Shown: positions 44,045-54,363 of the stretch, piece after piece
Numbering within the stretch: the stretch's first letter is position 1
How the letters are laid out: each line of letters opens with the position of its first letter
NCBI RefSeq assembly: GCF_009707515.1
Contig: NZ_WLYI01000001.1
Span: 186,001 to 250,000, forward strand
Reading direction: 5' to 3'
Origin: Pseudomonas karstica
Lineage (GTDB): Bacteria; Pseudomonadota; Gammaproteobacteria; Pseudomonadales; Pseudomonadaceae
DNA length: 64,000 nt
The notes under the pieces: model-generated
Database searches by the model: none
Seen by the model: the letters and a program-made list of their open reading frames with translations, nothing else
Told to the model about the DNA's origin: nothing
Translations under genes and position numbers: made by a program

Positions 44045-45139
44045 ATGTCGTCGACAGATACCCGTACCTTTTCCCCGGCAGAACTGGAAGCCCGGCTACG
44101 TTTGCATCGGCTCCCGGAGCTTGGGCCCAGGCGTTTCAAAACATTGATCGAGGCCTTTGGCTCGGCTTCCAAAGCTATCAGCGCGCCAGCCAGCGCCTGG
44201 CGTTCCCTGGGGTTGCCGTCGGCTTGCAGCGAGGCCCGGCGTAGTCAGCAAGTGCGCGACGGCGCCAGTGCCGCATTGGCCTGGCTTGAGCGCCCGGCCC
44301 AGCATTTGCTGATGTGGGACCAGCCGGACTATCCCGCATTGTTGGCAGAAATCACCGATGCGCCGCCGTTGTTATTTGTCGCTGGCGACCCGAGCATACT
44401 GGAAAAACCACAACTGGCCATGGTGGGCAGTCGTCGCGCCTCCCGGCCAGGAATGGACACCGCAGCGGCGTTTTCCCGAAGCCTGGCAGGTGCCGGTTTT
44501 GTCATCACCAGCGGCTTGGCATTGGGAATAGACGGCGCGGCGCACCAGGCGGCTTTGGATGTCGGTGGGCAGACAATCGGCGTGCTGGGCACCGGCTTGG
44601 AAAATTTTTATCCACAACGCCACCAACGCCTGGCCGCGGCGATGATTGCCCAGGGCAGCGCAGTGGTTTCCGAGTTTGCGCTGGATGCCGCACCCCAGGC
44701 GGGTAACTTCCCACGGCGCAATCGCATCATCAGTGGCTTGTCCCTTGGCGTGTTGGTCGTGGAGGCCAGCATTGCCAGTGGCTCGTTGATCACTGCCCGG
44801 CTGGCGGCGGAGCAAGGACGCGAGGTGTATGCGATTCCTGGATCCATCCATCACCCCGGCGCCAAGGGCTGCCACCAACTGATTCGCGATGGCGCGGTGC
44901 TGGTAGAAACTATCGAGCACATTCTCGAAGGCCTGCGGGGCTGGCAAGCGTTGTCCCGCCCGGTGCCGACTCCGGTAACTCACCCGCTGGTGGCACTGCT
45001 GCACGCCGCTCCCCACACCAGTGAAGCCTTGGCGGCTGCCAGTGGCCAGGCGTTGTCCCAGGTGCTCGCCATCCTCACGGAACTGGAACTGGAAGGCCGG
45101 GTGATCTGCGAAAGTGGACGCTGGCTTGCGCGCAGCTAG
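44045..45139 (+). CDS. dprA: DNA-processing protein DprA
   Basis: A 364-residue DprA (Smf) protein that loads RecA on incoming single-stranded DNA during natural transformation. An N-terminal SAM-like segment is followed by the Rossmann-like core, with AMVGSRRASRPGM, ITSGLALGIDGAAHQ, GTGLENFYPQRH and NFPRRNRIISGLS. A C-terminal winged-helix-like domain (about 295-360) is present. An exact DnaA box lies 25 bp upstream (44011-44019) and another within the gene (44608-44616). Confidence 0.96.
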   Translation: MSSTDTRTFSPAELEARLRLHRLPELGPRRFKTLIEAFGSASKAISAPASAWRSLGLPSACSEARRSQQVRDGASAALAWLERPAQHLLMWDQPDYPALLAEITDAPPLLFVAGDPSILEKPQLAMVGSRRASRPGMDTAAAFSRSLAGAGFVITSGLALGIDGAAHQAALDVGGQTIGVLGTGLENFYPQRHQRLAAAMIAQGSAVVSEFALDAAPQAGNFPRRNRIISGLSLGVLVVEASIASGSLITARLAAEQGREVYAIPGSIHHPGAKGCHQLIRDGAVLVETIEHILEGLRGWQALSRPVPTPVTHPLVALLHAAPHTSEALAAASGQALSQVLAILTELELEGRVICESGRWLARS

Positions 45140-45193
45140 GTTTTGTAACGAAGATCGGTAAACTGCGCAGAGCTTTAGTCCGGAGAGTGAGTA

Positions 45194-45751
45194 ATGGTCA
45201 ACAGGTGGCGCGTTCAAGAAGCCGCACGAGAAATTCGCGCAGGCGCGGTGATTGCCTATCCAACCGAGGCAGTCTGGGGCCTGGGCTGTGATCCCTGGAA
45301 TGAGGAGGCGGTGGATCGCTTGCTGGCGATCAAAAACCGTTCCGTGGATAAGGGCCTGATCCTGGTTGCCGACAATATTCGTCAGTTCGATTTTCTCTTC
45401 GAAGACTTTCCTGACCTGTGGATAGACCGCATGGCCAGTACCTGGCCGGGTCCTAACACCTGGCTGGTGCCTCATCAGAATTTGCTGCCCGAATGGGTCA
45501 CGGGTGTGCATGACACCGTAGCGCTACGAGTCAGCGACCATCCGTTGGTGCGGGATTTGTGTTCGTTGGTGGGGCCACTGATTTCTACCTCGGCCAACCC
45601 TCAAGGTCGCCCGGCCGCGCGCACGCGCATTCGCGTGGAGCAGTATTTCCGTGGGCAGGTGGACTTGGTGTTGGGTGGCAACCTGGGTGGGCGCAAGAAC
45701 CCTAGCCTGATTCGGGATTTGGCCAGTGGTGAGGTGGTAAGGCCTTCGTAG
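45194..45751 (+). CDS. tsaC: Threonylcarbamoyl-AMP synthase
   Basis: The 185-residue single-domain YrdC/TsaC enzyme makes threonylcarbamoyl-AMP for t6A modification of ANN-reading tRNAs. The N-terminal nucleotide-binding pattern is [17 protein letters not shown], and [14 protein letters not shown] is the C-terminal signature. It lacks the extra Sua5 domain. It is 54 bp after dprA. Confidence 0.95.
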   Translation: MVNRWRVQEAAREIRAGAVIAYPTEAVWGLGCDPWNEEAVDRLLAIKNRSVDKGLILVADNIRQFDFLFEDFPDLWIDRMASTWPGPNTWLVPHQNLLPEWVTGVHDTVALRVSDHPLVRDLCSLVGPLISTSANPQGRPAARTRIRVEQYFRGQVDLVLGGNLGGRKNPSLIRDLASGEVVRPS

Positions 45752-45781
45752 GTTTAAAAACGCACGCAGAGTGTTCAGGGC

Positions 45782-45811
45782 GGTATTCCCACGCCAGAGC
45801 GCGGGAATGCC
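45782..45811. repeat. Degenerate palindrome of the TTCCCACGC family between tsaC and qor
   Basis: Imperfect 13-bp arms (45782-45794 and 45799-45811, one mismatch) with core ATTCCCACGC/GCGCGGGAAT. It resembles the palindromes at 38366, 50447 and 57349. It lies between two convergent genes and could act as a transcription end. Confidence 0.6.
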
Positions 45812-45829
45812 CAGCCGCAAGCAGTTTTC

Positions 45830-46807
45830 TTACGGCAACAGAATCGTTGACCCAGTCGTGCGCCGCGCCGACAGCTCCGTCTGCGCCTTCGCCGCATCCG
45901 CCAACGAATAGCGCTGATTGATATCAATCCTCACCTTGCCACTTGTGATCATCGAAAACAGATCGTCTGCCATCACCTGCAAATCCGTCGGATTGCTGGC
46001 ATAGGTCGCCAGTGTCGGCCGTGTCACATACAGCGAGCCCTTGGCCGAGAGAATTCCCAGGTTGACGCCGTCCACCGCACCGGAGGCATTACCGAAACTC
46101 ACCATCAGCCCGCGCGGCGCCACGCAGTCCAGCGAGGTCAGCCAGGTGTCCTTACCCACGCCGTCGTACACCACCGGGCATTTCTTGCCGTCGGTTAGTT
46201 CCAGCACACGTTGTGCGACGTTTTCCTTGCTGTAGTCGATGGTTTCCCAGGCCCCAAGGGATTTGGCCAGCGCGGCTTTTTCCGGCGAACTGACGGTACC
46301 GATCAACTTCACGCCCAGGGCCTTGGCCCACTGGCAGGCCAGGGAACCGACGCCACCGGCAGCGGCGTGGAACAGGATGGTTTCGCCGCCTTTCAACTCA
46401 TAAGTCTGGCGCAGCAGGTATTGCACGGTCAGCCCCTTGAGCATGGCGCCTGCGGCTTGTTCAAAGCTGATCTCTTGCGGCAAATGCACCAGGTTGGCGG
46501 CTGGCAACACATGCAACCCGCTGTAGGCGCCCAATGGACCGCTGCCATAGGCCACACGGTCGCCGACCTTGAACTGGGTGACTTCACTACCCACGGCATC
46601 GACCACTCCGGCGCCTTCCGCGCCCAGGCCCGACGGCAAGGCCGGTGGTGCGTACAGGCCGCTGCGGAAATAGGTATCGATGAAGTTCAAGCCAATAGCC
46701 TTGTTGCTCACGCGAACCTGTTGCGGGCCCGGTTCTGCCGGCGCGTAGTCGACATACTCAAGTACTTCGGGGCCGCCATGGGCACGGAACTGGATACGCT
46801 TGGCCAT
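45830..46807 (-). CDS. qor: NADPH:quinone reductase (zinc-independent MDR family)
   Basis: A 325-residue medium-chain dehydrogenase/reductase. The start MAKRIQFRAHGGPEVLEYVD is the family N-terminus. The nucleotide-binding motif is FHAAAGGVGSLACQWAKALG (about residues 147-166). No structural zinc cysteines are present. It matches E. coli Qor, which reduces quinones by one electron with NADPH. It is divergent from hemF with about 160 bp between them. Confidence 0.93.
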   Translation of the reverse strand: MAKRIQFRAHGGPEVLEYVDYAPAEPGPQQVRVSNKAIGLNFIDTYFRSGLYAPPALPSGLGAEGAGVVDAVGSEVTQFKVGDRVAYGSGPLGAYSGLHVLPAANLVHLPQEISFEQAAGAMLKGLTVQYLLRQTYELKGGETILFHAAAGGVGSLACQWAKALGVKLIGTVSSPEKAALAKSLGAWETIDYSKENVAQRVLELTDGKKCPVVYDGVGKDTWLTSLDCVAPRGLMVSFGNASGAVDGVNLGILSAKGSLYVTRPTLATYASNPTDLQVMADDLFSMITSGKVRIDINQRYSLADAAKAQTELSARRTTGSTILLP

Positions 46808-46943
46808 CTGCACTCTCCTCAAGTCAATGTCGCGAAGGGCTCCTATCGAACTCCTAAGCTTGATCTTCGTCAACTGCGGATGCACCCGGCGCGATGGTAT
46901 CCTGTGTGCCCATTTGCCGCCGACGCCCAATGGCCTCGCGTAG

Positions 46944-47899
<956 letters not shown>

Positions 47900-47900
<1 letters not shown>

Positions 47901-48730
47901 TGGATCGTTATGTCGTCTTCGGCAATCCCATCGGCCACAGCAAGTCGCCGTTGATCCATCGCCTGTTTGCCGAGCAGACGGGCGAGCAGTTGGAGTACCA
48001 CACCTTGCTGGCGCCGTTGGAGGACTTCACGGGTTGTGCCCGTGAGTTTTTCCAGCAAGGGCGTGGCGCCAATGTCACAGTGCCGTTCAAGGAGGAGGCC
48101 TATCACCTGGCTAACACCCTGACCGAACGTGCCCGGCGTGCGGGTGCGGTCAACACCCTGAGCAAACTGGCGGATGGCAGCCTGTTGGGTGACAACACCG
48201 ACGGCGCCGGCCTGGTGCGGGACCTGACGGTAAATGCCGGGTTGAGCCTTGAGGGCAAACGTATTTTGTTGCTCGGTGCCGGCGGCGCCGTACGCGGTGC
48301 GCTGGAACCGTTGCTGGCGGAAAAGCCAGCGTCGCTGATCATCGCCAACCGCACGGTGGAAAAGGCCGAATTACTGGCTGAGCTGTTCGACGACCTTGGC
48401 CCGGTCTCCGCCAGCGGTTTCGACTGGCTGCGCGAGCCGGTGGACCTGATCATCAACGCCACTTCCGCCAGCCTGTCAGGTGATGTTCCGCCGATCGCCG
48501 GCAGTTTGGTCGAGCCGGGCAAGACGGTTTGCTACGACATGATGTATGCCAAGGAGCCGACGGCGTTCTGCCGCTGGGCCAATCAACAGGGCGCTGCGGT
48601 AGCGATGGATGGCCTGGGCATGCTGGTGGAACAGGCGGCGCAAGCGTTTTTCCTGTGGCGCGGTGTGCGCCCGGATACGGCGCCGGTGTTGGCTGAATTG
48701 CGCCGGCAACTGGCTCTTTGTAGCCGCTGA
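47900..48730 (+). CDS. aroE: Shikimate 5-dehydrogenase
   Basis: A 276-residue NADP-dependent enzyme of the shikimate pathway. The N-terminal substrate motif is [14 protein letters not shown], the catalytic region is [10 protein letters not shown], and the nucleotide-binding motif is [12 protein letters not shown]. The last codons (LCSR, stop) lie inside the left arm of a 32-bp inverted repeat, so the C-terminal residues come from a repeat element. Confidence 0.97.
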
Positions 48731-48820
48731 CGAGGCACGAGGCTGCGATGGGCTGCGTAGCAGCCCCCGAGGCGGTCCTGCGGACGCGCATCGCAGCCTC
48801 GTGCCTCGTCAGCGGCTACA
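48719..48820. repeat. Large REP-like element: 32-bp perfect inverted repeat overlapping the aroE stop
   Basis: The left arm (48719-48750) and right arm (48789-48820) are exact reverse complements over 32 bp, beginning TGTAGCCGCTGACGAGG. The 38-bp centre contains smaller inverted repeats such as GGGCTGC/GCAGCCC. It lies between aroE and the convergent SulP gene and includes the aroE stop codon. The size and symmetry suggest a REPIN-like doublet of a different REP class from the one at 38396. Confidence 0.85.
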
Positions 48821-48831
48821 GGAAGCGGTGC

Positions 48832-50400
48832 TCAGTCCTCGAAATAGATGGGGCAGTGGTCGACCCCTTCCAGCTTTCTCAACTCATCCACCACCTGTGG
48901 CCTGGCCCGACGCAACACCAGGCTGCGCCCTAAACCCTTCAGCCGCCGCGCTTCCTGGTGCAACATCTCCACCCCGGAATAGTCGATAAAGTTGATCTGC
49001 TGCGCCTCGATCACCACCCGCTCGCCTTGAAGGCTTTGCAGGCGCACTTGCAGATAATGGCTGGCTCCGAAAAAGATCGACCCGCCGACCCGCAACACAT
49101 CTTCTTCGCCCTCACGCCATTGCTGGACCCGTGGCTGCGAGGTGCGCTTGAGGTAGAAAAACAATGACGCCAGCACCCCGGCGTAGATCGCCGTCTGCAA
49201 CTCCAGCAGCAGCGTGGCAACACAGGTCAGGCTCATCACCAGGAACTCGGCGCGGCTGACCCGGAATAACGCCCGAATACCCCGATGATCCACCAGGCCC
49301 CAGCAAATCAGCAAGATGCTGGCGGCCATGCTTGGAATGGGGATATGGGCGATCAACGCGGCGCCGGACAGCGCAAACAGTGCGACCCACAATGCCGAGA
49401 ACACGCCCGCCAATGGTGAGCGGGCACCGGCTTCAAAACTCAGGCCCGACCGTGTGAACGACCCCGCCGATAAATACCCGGAGAAAAATCCGCCAACCAT
49501 GTTCGACAGGCCCTGGGCGCGAACTTCTTGATTGGCATCGAGCAGTTGCTGCGAGCGCGCCGACAGCGAGCGGGCAATCGACAGGCTGGTCACCAGCCCC
49601 AGCATGCCCACCGCCACGGCGCTGGGTAGTAGGCGCAGGAGTAGATCCAGGTCCATCGGCAGCGGGCTGAACGGCGGCAGTTTGCCGACAAAGGCGCTGA
49701 CCAGCGCCACATGCCCGAACATCGCCGGCCACAACCAGGCCACGAGGCTGCCGAGGGCCAAGGCAATCAGCAAGGTCGGCCAGCGCGGAACCACGAGTTT
49801 GAGCAGTATCCCCACGGCCAAAGTGCCGAGCCCGAGCAGCAGTGAGGGGCGGTCCCACTCCCCTGCGTGGTTGATGAGCGCCAACAGGCTATTAATGGCT
49901 GTCGCCTCGCTCGGCAGGTCCAGCCCCAGCAGGTTGGGCAGTTGGCCCAAGACAATCACCACCGCCGCGCCCAGAGTGAAACCAAGCACCACCGAATGTG
50001 AGACGAAATTCACCAATGCACCGAAACGCAACATGCCCAGCAACCACTGGAACACCCCGGCCAGAAAGGTCAGCAGCAAGATCAGGGTGATGTAGTCCTG
50101 GGAACCGGGCACCGCCAGCGGGCTGATGCTGGCGTAGAGCACGATGGAAATCGCCGCCGTCGGGCCGCAGATCAAATGCCAGGACGAGCCCCAGAGACAG
50201 GCGATCAGCACCGGGATGATCGCGGCGTACAGGCCGTATTCCGGTGGCAGGCCGGCGATCAATGCGTAGGCGATGGATTGCGGCAACGCCAGGACTGCGC
50301 CACTGAGGCCGACGATGGCGTCCCGACCGACGCTGGCGCGGGTCTGGCGCGGGAGCCAACTGAGGAAGGGCAAGAGTGTATGGCGGTTGAGCCGGGGCAT
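48832..50400 (-). CDS. SulP-family anion transporter with STAS domain
   Basis: A 522-residue inner-membrane SulP/SLC26 protein. About 12-14 hydrophobic segments fill residues 25-395, including the signature region GLPPEYGLYAAIIPVLIACLWGSS. A cytoplasmic STAS domain (about 420-520) contains INFIDYSGVEMLHQEARRL. Members carry sulfate, bicarbonate or dicarboxylates; the substrate cannot be told from sequence. Its place downstream of betC and choX makes sulfate, released from choline-O-sulfate, an attractive guess. P. aeruginosa has a similar gene in this region. Confidence 0.9.
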   Translation of the reverse strand: MPRLNRHTLLPFLSWLPRQTRASVGRDAIVGLSGAVLALPQSIAYALIAGLPPEYGLYAAIIPVLIACLWGSSWHLICGPTAAISIVLYASISPLAVPGSQDYITLILLLTFLAGVFQWLLGMLRFGALVNFVSHSVVLGFTLGAAVVIVLGQLPNLLGLDLPSEATAINSLLALINHAGEWDRPSLLLGLGTLAVGILLKLVVPRWPTLLIALALGSLVAWLWPAMFGHVALVSAFVGKLPPFSPLPMDLDLLLRLLPSAVAVGMLGLVTSLSIARSLSARSQQLLDANQEVRAQGLSNMVGGFFSGYLSAGSFTRSGLSFEAGARSPLAGVFSALWVALFALSGAALIAHIPIPSMAASILLICWGLVDHRGIRALFRVSRAEFLVMSLTCVATLLLELQTAIYAGVLASLFFYLKRTSQPRVQQWREGEEDVLRVGGSIFFGASHYLQVRLQSLQGERVVIEAQQINFIDYSGVEMLHQEARRLKGLGRSLVLRRARPQVVDELRKLEGVDHCPIYFED

Positions 50401-50446
50401 TGGGCGCTCGGGTAAGAAGGTTTGAGTCAGGTTAACAGGCTGGCAA

Positions 50447-50479
50447 TGATCGTTCCCACGCAGAGCGTGGGAACGATCA
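50447..50479. repeat. Palindromic repeat (GATCGTTCCCACG family)
   Basis: Perfect 14-bp arms (50447-50460 and 50466-50479) around a CAGAG loop, between choX and the SulP gene. There is no T-run. It is the same family as the palindromes at 38366 and 57349. Confidence 0.85.
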
Positions 50480-50499
50480 CATGAGCATCGATCAGCGTG

Positions 50500-51420
50500 T
50501 CAGAGCTTGGCTTTCACCGCCGCCAGCGCATCCTGGCCATCTATGGTTTTAACGCCCTCCAGCCATTTATCCAGAACAGCCGGATTGGCCTTGATCCACG
50601 CCTTTGCCGCTTCACCATTGTTGATTTTCTTGTTCACCACCTCGGCCATGATGCTGTTCTCCATCTCCTGGGTGAAACTCAGGTTGCTCAGCAGCTTCCC
50701 GACGTTGGGGCAGGCTTGCGCATACCCTTTGCGGGTCAAGGTATACACGCTGCCAGTGTCACCAAAGTACTTCTCCCCACCCTTGAGGTAACGCATCTTC
50801 AACTGTACGTTCATCGGGTGCGGCGTCCAGCCGAGGAATGCCACGAAACGCTGTCTCTTCACCGCCCGGGATACTTCGGCCAGCATCGCTTGTTCACTGG
50901 ATTCGATCAGCTTCCACTGGCCCAGCTCGAAGTCATTTTTCTTGATGATCTCTGTTAGCGAGATATTGGCCGGCGCACCCGAACCGATGCCGTAGATCTT
51001 CTTGCCGAATTTGTCGGCAAACTTGTCCAGGTCGGAAAAGTCATGCACGCCGGCGTCCCACACATAATCCGGCACCGCGAGAGTGAACTCGGTGCCGTCG
51101 AGGTTTTTCGCCAGTTGCACCACATCGCCATTGGCCACGAACTTGTCGTAGAAGCCTTGCTGCGCCGGCATCCAGTTACCCAGGAATACATCCACCTGGC
51201 CGTCCTTGAGCCCGCCGAAGGTGATGGGTACTGCCAGCGTGTCGACCTTGGCCTTGTAACCCATGCCGCTCAAGAGGAAACCGGTGATGGCATTGGTCGC
51301 GGCAATGTCGCTCCAGCCCGGATCGGCCATCTTTACTGTCTCGCAACTTTGCTCTGCATACGCGTTGGCACTGCTCAACGCCAGCAGCCCGACGCTCAAT
51401 GCTGTGGATAACTTCATCAT
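50500..51420 (-). CDS. choX: Choline ABC transporter substrate-binding protein
   Basis: A 306-residue periplasmic protein with a signal peptide (MKLSTALSVGLLALSSANAYA). The mature part follows the ChoX/ProX-like choline-binding family: CETVKMADPGWSDIAATNAI, VFLGNWMPAQQ, KIYGIGSGAPANISLTEII, FLGWTPHPMNVQLKMRYL. Aromatic residues in these segments form the cation-binding cage in the family. It lies 16 bp after betC, so the pair probably imports and desulfates choline-O-sulfate or takes up choline. The membrane and ATPase subunits (choV, choW) are not in the window and must be supplied from elsewhere. Confidence 0.93.
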   Translation of the reverse strand: MMKLSTALSVGLLALSSANAYAEQSCETVKMADPGWSDIAATNAITGFLLSGMGYKAKVDTLAVPITFGGLKDGQVDVFLGNWMPAQQGFYDKFVANGDVVQLAKNLDGTEFTLAVPDYVWDAGVHDFSDLDKFADKFGKKIYGIGSGAPANISLTEIIKKNDFELGQWKLIESSEQAMLAEVSRAVKRQRFVAFLGWTPHPMNVQLKMRYLKGGEKYFGDTGSVYTLTRKGYAQACPNVGKLLSNLSFTQEMENSIMAEVVNKKINNGEAAKAWIKANPAVLDKWLEGVKTIDGQDALAAVKAKL

Positions 51421-51436
51421 GGCCTTCCCCTTGGTT

Positions 51437-52951
51437 TTATTGGTTTTGGCAGGGTTGTGGGTAACGTGCCTTGCGCTCCAGATCGTCGAGGTCGATATGG
51501 TTACGCATGTATTGCTGACTGGCGTCTACCAGTGGCTGGTGGTCCCAACTCTTCAGCTTGCCTTGGGTCAATGCCTGGCTGACCAGCCGCCGACGACGTT
51601 GGCTGGCGAGCACCTGTTGGTGGATCGCCGGCATATCCCATTTGGCCCGCGCCTCACTCAGGAAGGCGTCGAACAGTGGCCGATGCTCGGGCGACTGGCT
51701 GAGCTCTTCCTGCTCGCGGGGATCATTATGCACATCGAACAATAGACACGGATCGTCTTCGCTGTAGATGAATTTGTAGGCGCCACGGCGGATCATCATC
51801 AGCGGTCCGATGGTGCCTTCGGCCATGTATTCGCCGAACACCTCGTCATGCCCGCCCTGCCCTTGCAAGTGCGGGACCAGCGAGCGGCCGTCCAGGGGCA
51901 GGTTGGCTTCCAGCTCTCCGCCGGCCAGTTCCACCAGGGTGGGCAGCAGGTCGGCGGTCGACACGGCCGCCGTCACCCGGCTTGCCGCAAATTGCCCCGG
52001 CGCACTGATCAGCAGCGGTACCCGTGCGGCCATTTCAAACCAGTGCATTTTGTACCAGAGGCCGCGCTCGCCGAGCATGTCGCCATGGTCGCCGGAGAAA
52101 ATGATGATGGTGTCGTCTGCCAGGCCTGCGTCTTCCAGGGTTTGCAGCAGCTTGCCGACGTTGCTGTCGATGTAGCTGCAGGCGCCAAAGTAGGCACGGC
52201 GAGCGTCGCGGATCTTGTCCACGGGCAGCGGCTTGTCCCACAGGTCGTAAACCTTGAGCAGACGCTGGGAGTGCGGATCGAGATCGGCCTGTGGCGGGGT
52301 TGTAGGCAGCGGGATGTCGTTGTCGTCGTACAGGTCCCAGAATGGCTTGGGAATGGTGTAGGGGTCATGTGGATGGGTCATGGACACGGTCAGGCAGAAC
52401 GGTTGGTCGCCATCCTCGCGAATATGGTCGAACAGGTATTGCTGGGCCTTGAACACCACCTCTTCATCGAAATCCAGCTGGTTGGTGCGCACACACGGGC
52501 CGGCTTGCAGCACCGAGGCCATGTTGTGGTACCAGGTCGGCCGCACGTCCGGCTCATCCCAGTTCACTGCCCAGCCATAATCGGCCGGGTAGATATCGCT
52601 GGTCAGGCGTTCTTCATAGCCGTGGAGTTGATCGGGGCCGCAGAAATGCATCTTGCCCGACAGCGCCGTGCGGTAGCCGAGGCGGCGCAGGTAGTGAGCA
52701 TAGGTCGGCACATCGGCAGGAAAGTCCGCTGCGTTGTCGTAGGCGCCAATCTTGCTCGGCAACTGGCCACTGACCAGGGTAAAGCGTGATGGCGCACACA
52801 GGGGGCTGTTGCAATAGGCGGCGTCAAACACCACGCCTTGGGCGGCGAGACGGCTCAGGTTGGGCAGTTTGATAGGCGAAGGAGCGTAGAACGGAAGCAG
52901 CGGCGCGGCCATTTGATCGGCCATGATGAAAAGAATGTTCTTGCGCTTCAT
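51437..52951 (-). CDS. betC: Choline-sulfatase
   Basis: A 504-residue arylsulfatase-family enzyme that hydrolyses choline-O-sulfate to choline and sulfate. The formylglycine-forming cysteine is C52 in LCAPSRFTLVSG. The metal-binding start is NILFIMADQMAAPLLPFY, and FSGDHGDMLGERGLWYK is the second metal site. The C-terminal extension after about residue 400 is typical of BetC. The start is at MKRKNILF; eight upstream residues are dropped. There is no signal peptide, so it acts in the cytoplasm. Confidence 0.96.
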   Translation of the reverse strand: MKRKNILFIMADQMAAPLLPFYAPSPIKLPNLSRLAAQGVVFDAAYCNSPLCAPSRFTLVSGQLPSKIGAYDNAADFPADVPTYAHYLRRLGYRTALSGKMHFCGPDQLHGYEERLTSDIYPADYGWAVNWDEPDVRPTWYHNMASVLQAGPCVRTNQLDFDEEVVFKAQQYLFDHIREDGDQPFCLTVSMTHPHDPYTIPKPFWDLYDDNDIPLPTTPPQADLDPHSQRLLKVYDLWDKPLPVDKIRDARRAYFGACSYIDSNVGKLLQTLEDAGLADDTIIIFSGDHGDMLGERGLWYKMHWFEMAARVPLLISAPGQFAASRVTAAVSTADLLPTLVELAGGELEANLPLDGRSLVPHLQGQGGHDEVFGEYMAEGTIGPLMMIRRGAYKFIYSEDDPCLLFDVHNDPREQEELSQSPEHRPLFDAFLSEARAKWDMPAIHQQVLASQRRRRLVSQALTQGKLKSWDHQPLVDASQQYMRNHIDLDDLERKARYPQPCQNQ

Positions 52952-53054
52952 GGTTTCTCGGCATTCCATAGTCAATATTTATGCGATTGAGCATGCAGGC
53001 CATAAAAATCCTGGTAAAGCCCATGAAAAGCAATGTCTAGGATAAGCACAGCTT

Positions 53055-54005
53055 ATGTATGAAGCCCTCGGCGGTTTGTCACTGGACCTGCTGCGCGCCT
53101 TTGAGGTGGCAGCGCGTCAGCGCAGCTTTACTGCGGCGGCGATGGAACTGGGCACCACCCAGCCGGCCATCAGCCAACAGATCAAGCGCCTGGAAGAGCA
53201 GTTGGCGGTGCGCCTGTTTGATCGCATCTACCGTGGCATCGAACTGACCGATGCCGGCCTCCTGTTGTTTGAGCATGTGCAGGTCGGCTTGCAAAACATC
53301 AACCAGGGCTTGAGCACCATCACCCAGCAAGACCAGCACGAAGTACTACAAGTGGCGACGGACTTTGCCTTCGCCGCGTACTGGTTGATGCCGCGTTTGC
53401 ATCGCTTCCATGCAGCCAATCCCCAGGTGGATGTCAGCCTGGTCACCAGCGAACGCAACCACGCCACGTTGCGCAGCGACATTGATGTGGCTCTGCTGTT
53501 TGGCGACGGCCGTTTCAAACAGGGTGAAAGCCTGTGGCTGTTCAATGAGGAAGTGTTCCCGGTGTGCAGCCCACAATTGCTCAAGGACCGTACGACGCCG
53601 CTGTCTGTGCATAGCTTGCAGGAGTACCCCTTGCTGCACCTGCGCCAGGAAAACCACTACCAATGGTTCGACTGGAGCGGCGTATTCCGCGAGTTGGGCC
53701 TCACCACCGCGCCGGCGCCTGGCCAACTGCGCTTTGACAACTACACGCTATTGATCCAGGCGGCGATCGCCGGCCAGGGCGTGGCGATTGGCTGGCGGCA
53801 CCTGGTGGATAACTTGCTGGAACAAAAGTGGCTGTGTCGGCCGATTGGCGACACGGTGATCTCGCGCTTTGGTTATTACGTAGTGCTGCCCCAGCGCAAA
53901 CGACGGGGGCAGTTGATCCAGCGTTTTGTCGACTGGCTGGTGACGGAGCAGGCCAGTAGCGCACGATCCCTGACGGGTCTGGCCCTGCCGTCCATAGCGG
54001 TCTAG
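53055..54005 (+). CDS. LysR-family regulator of choline-sulfate use
   Basis: A 316-residue LysR-type regulator divergent from betC (103-bp gap). The N-terminal helix-turn-helix covers about residues 9-68 (LDLLRAFEVAARQRSFTAAA, TTQPAISQQIKRLEEQL). The effector-binding domain starts near 95. It shares the GcvA-type C-terminal layout with an ending WLVTEQ. Divergent placement suggests control of betC-choX, with choline or choline-O-sulfate as a possible effector. No symbol is given because naming differs between species. Confidence 0.88.
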   Translation: MYEALGGLSLDLLRAFEVAARQRSFTAAAMELGTTQPAISQQIKRLEEQLAVRLFDRIYRGIELTDAGLLLFEHVQVGLQNINQGLSTITQQDQHEVLQVATDFAFAAYWLMPRLHRFHAANPQVDVSLVTSERNHATLRSDIDVALLFGDGRFKQGESLWLFNEEVFPVCSPQLLKDRTTPLSVHSLQEYPLLHLRQENHYQWFDWSGVFRELGLTTAPAPGQLRFDNYTLLIQAAIAGQGVAIGWRHLVDNLLEQKWLCRPIGDTVISRFGYYVVLPQRKRRGQLIQRFVDWLVTEQASSARSLTGLALPSIAV

Positions 54006-54036
54006 GATTTGCCACTCATTGAGTCCGGAGTCCGTC

Positions 54037-54363
54037 ATGCAGCGTATCAAGGGCTATCACGCCCATATCTATTTTGACGCCAGTACGATCGACCAGGCGC
54101 GCAAGCTCTGCTGCGATGCCGCGCAATTGTTTGCGCTGCGCATGGGGCGGGTGCACGAGCGCCCGGTGGGGCCGCATCCAGATTGGAGCTGTCAGTTGGC
54201 GTTCGAGCCGGAATACATCGGCGTGGTGTTGCCATGGCTGGCGCTTAATCGCAACGGGCTGGTGGTGTTCCTGCATCCCGACACCGGCGATGACTTGAAG
54301 GACCACACCGAGCACGCCATCTGGATGGGGGCGATGCGGCCGTTGGATCTGTCGATTTTTTAA
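54037..54363 (+). CDS. Small DOPA 4,5-dioxygenase-family protein
   Basis: A 108-residue cytoplasmic protein: YHAHIYFDASTIDQARKLC, MGRVHERPVGPHPDWSCQLAF, GLVVFLHPDTGDDLKDHTEHAIWMG. It matches the DOPA 4,5-dioxygenase family, whose histidines (His in YHAHIYF, RVHERPVGPHP and DDLKDHTEH) bind iron. Bacterial members are mostly uncharacterised and usually do not make betalains. The ATG at 54037 follows CCGGAG. It lies 31 bp after the LysR gene and is probably co-transcribed. Confidence 0.85.
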   Translation: MQRIKGYHAHIYFDASTIDQARKLCCDAAQLFALRMGRVHERPVGPHPDWSCQLAFEPEYIGVVLPWLALNRNGLVVFLHPDTGDDLKDHTEHAIWMGAMRPLDLSIF

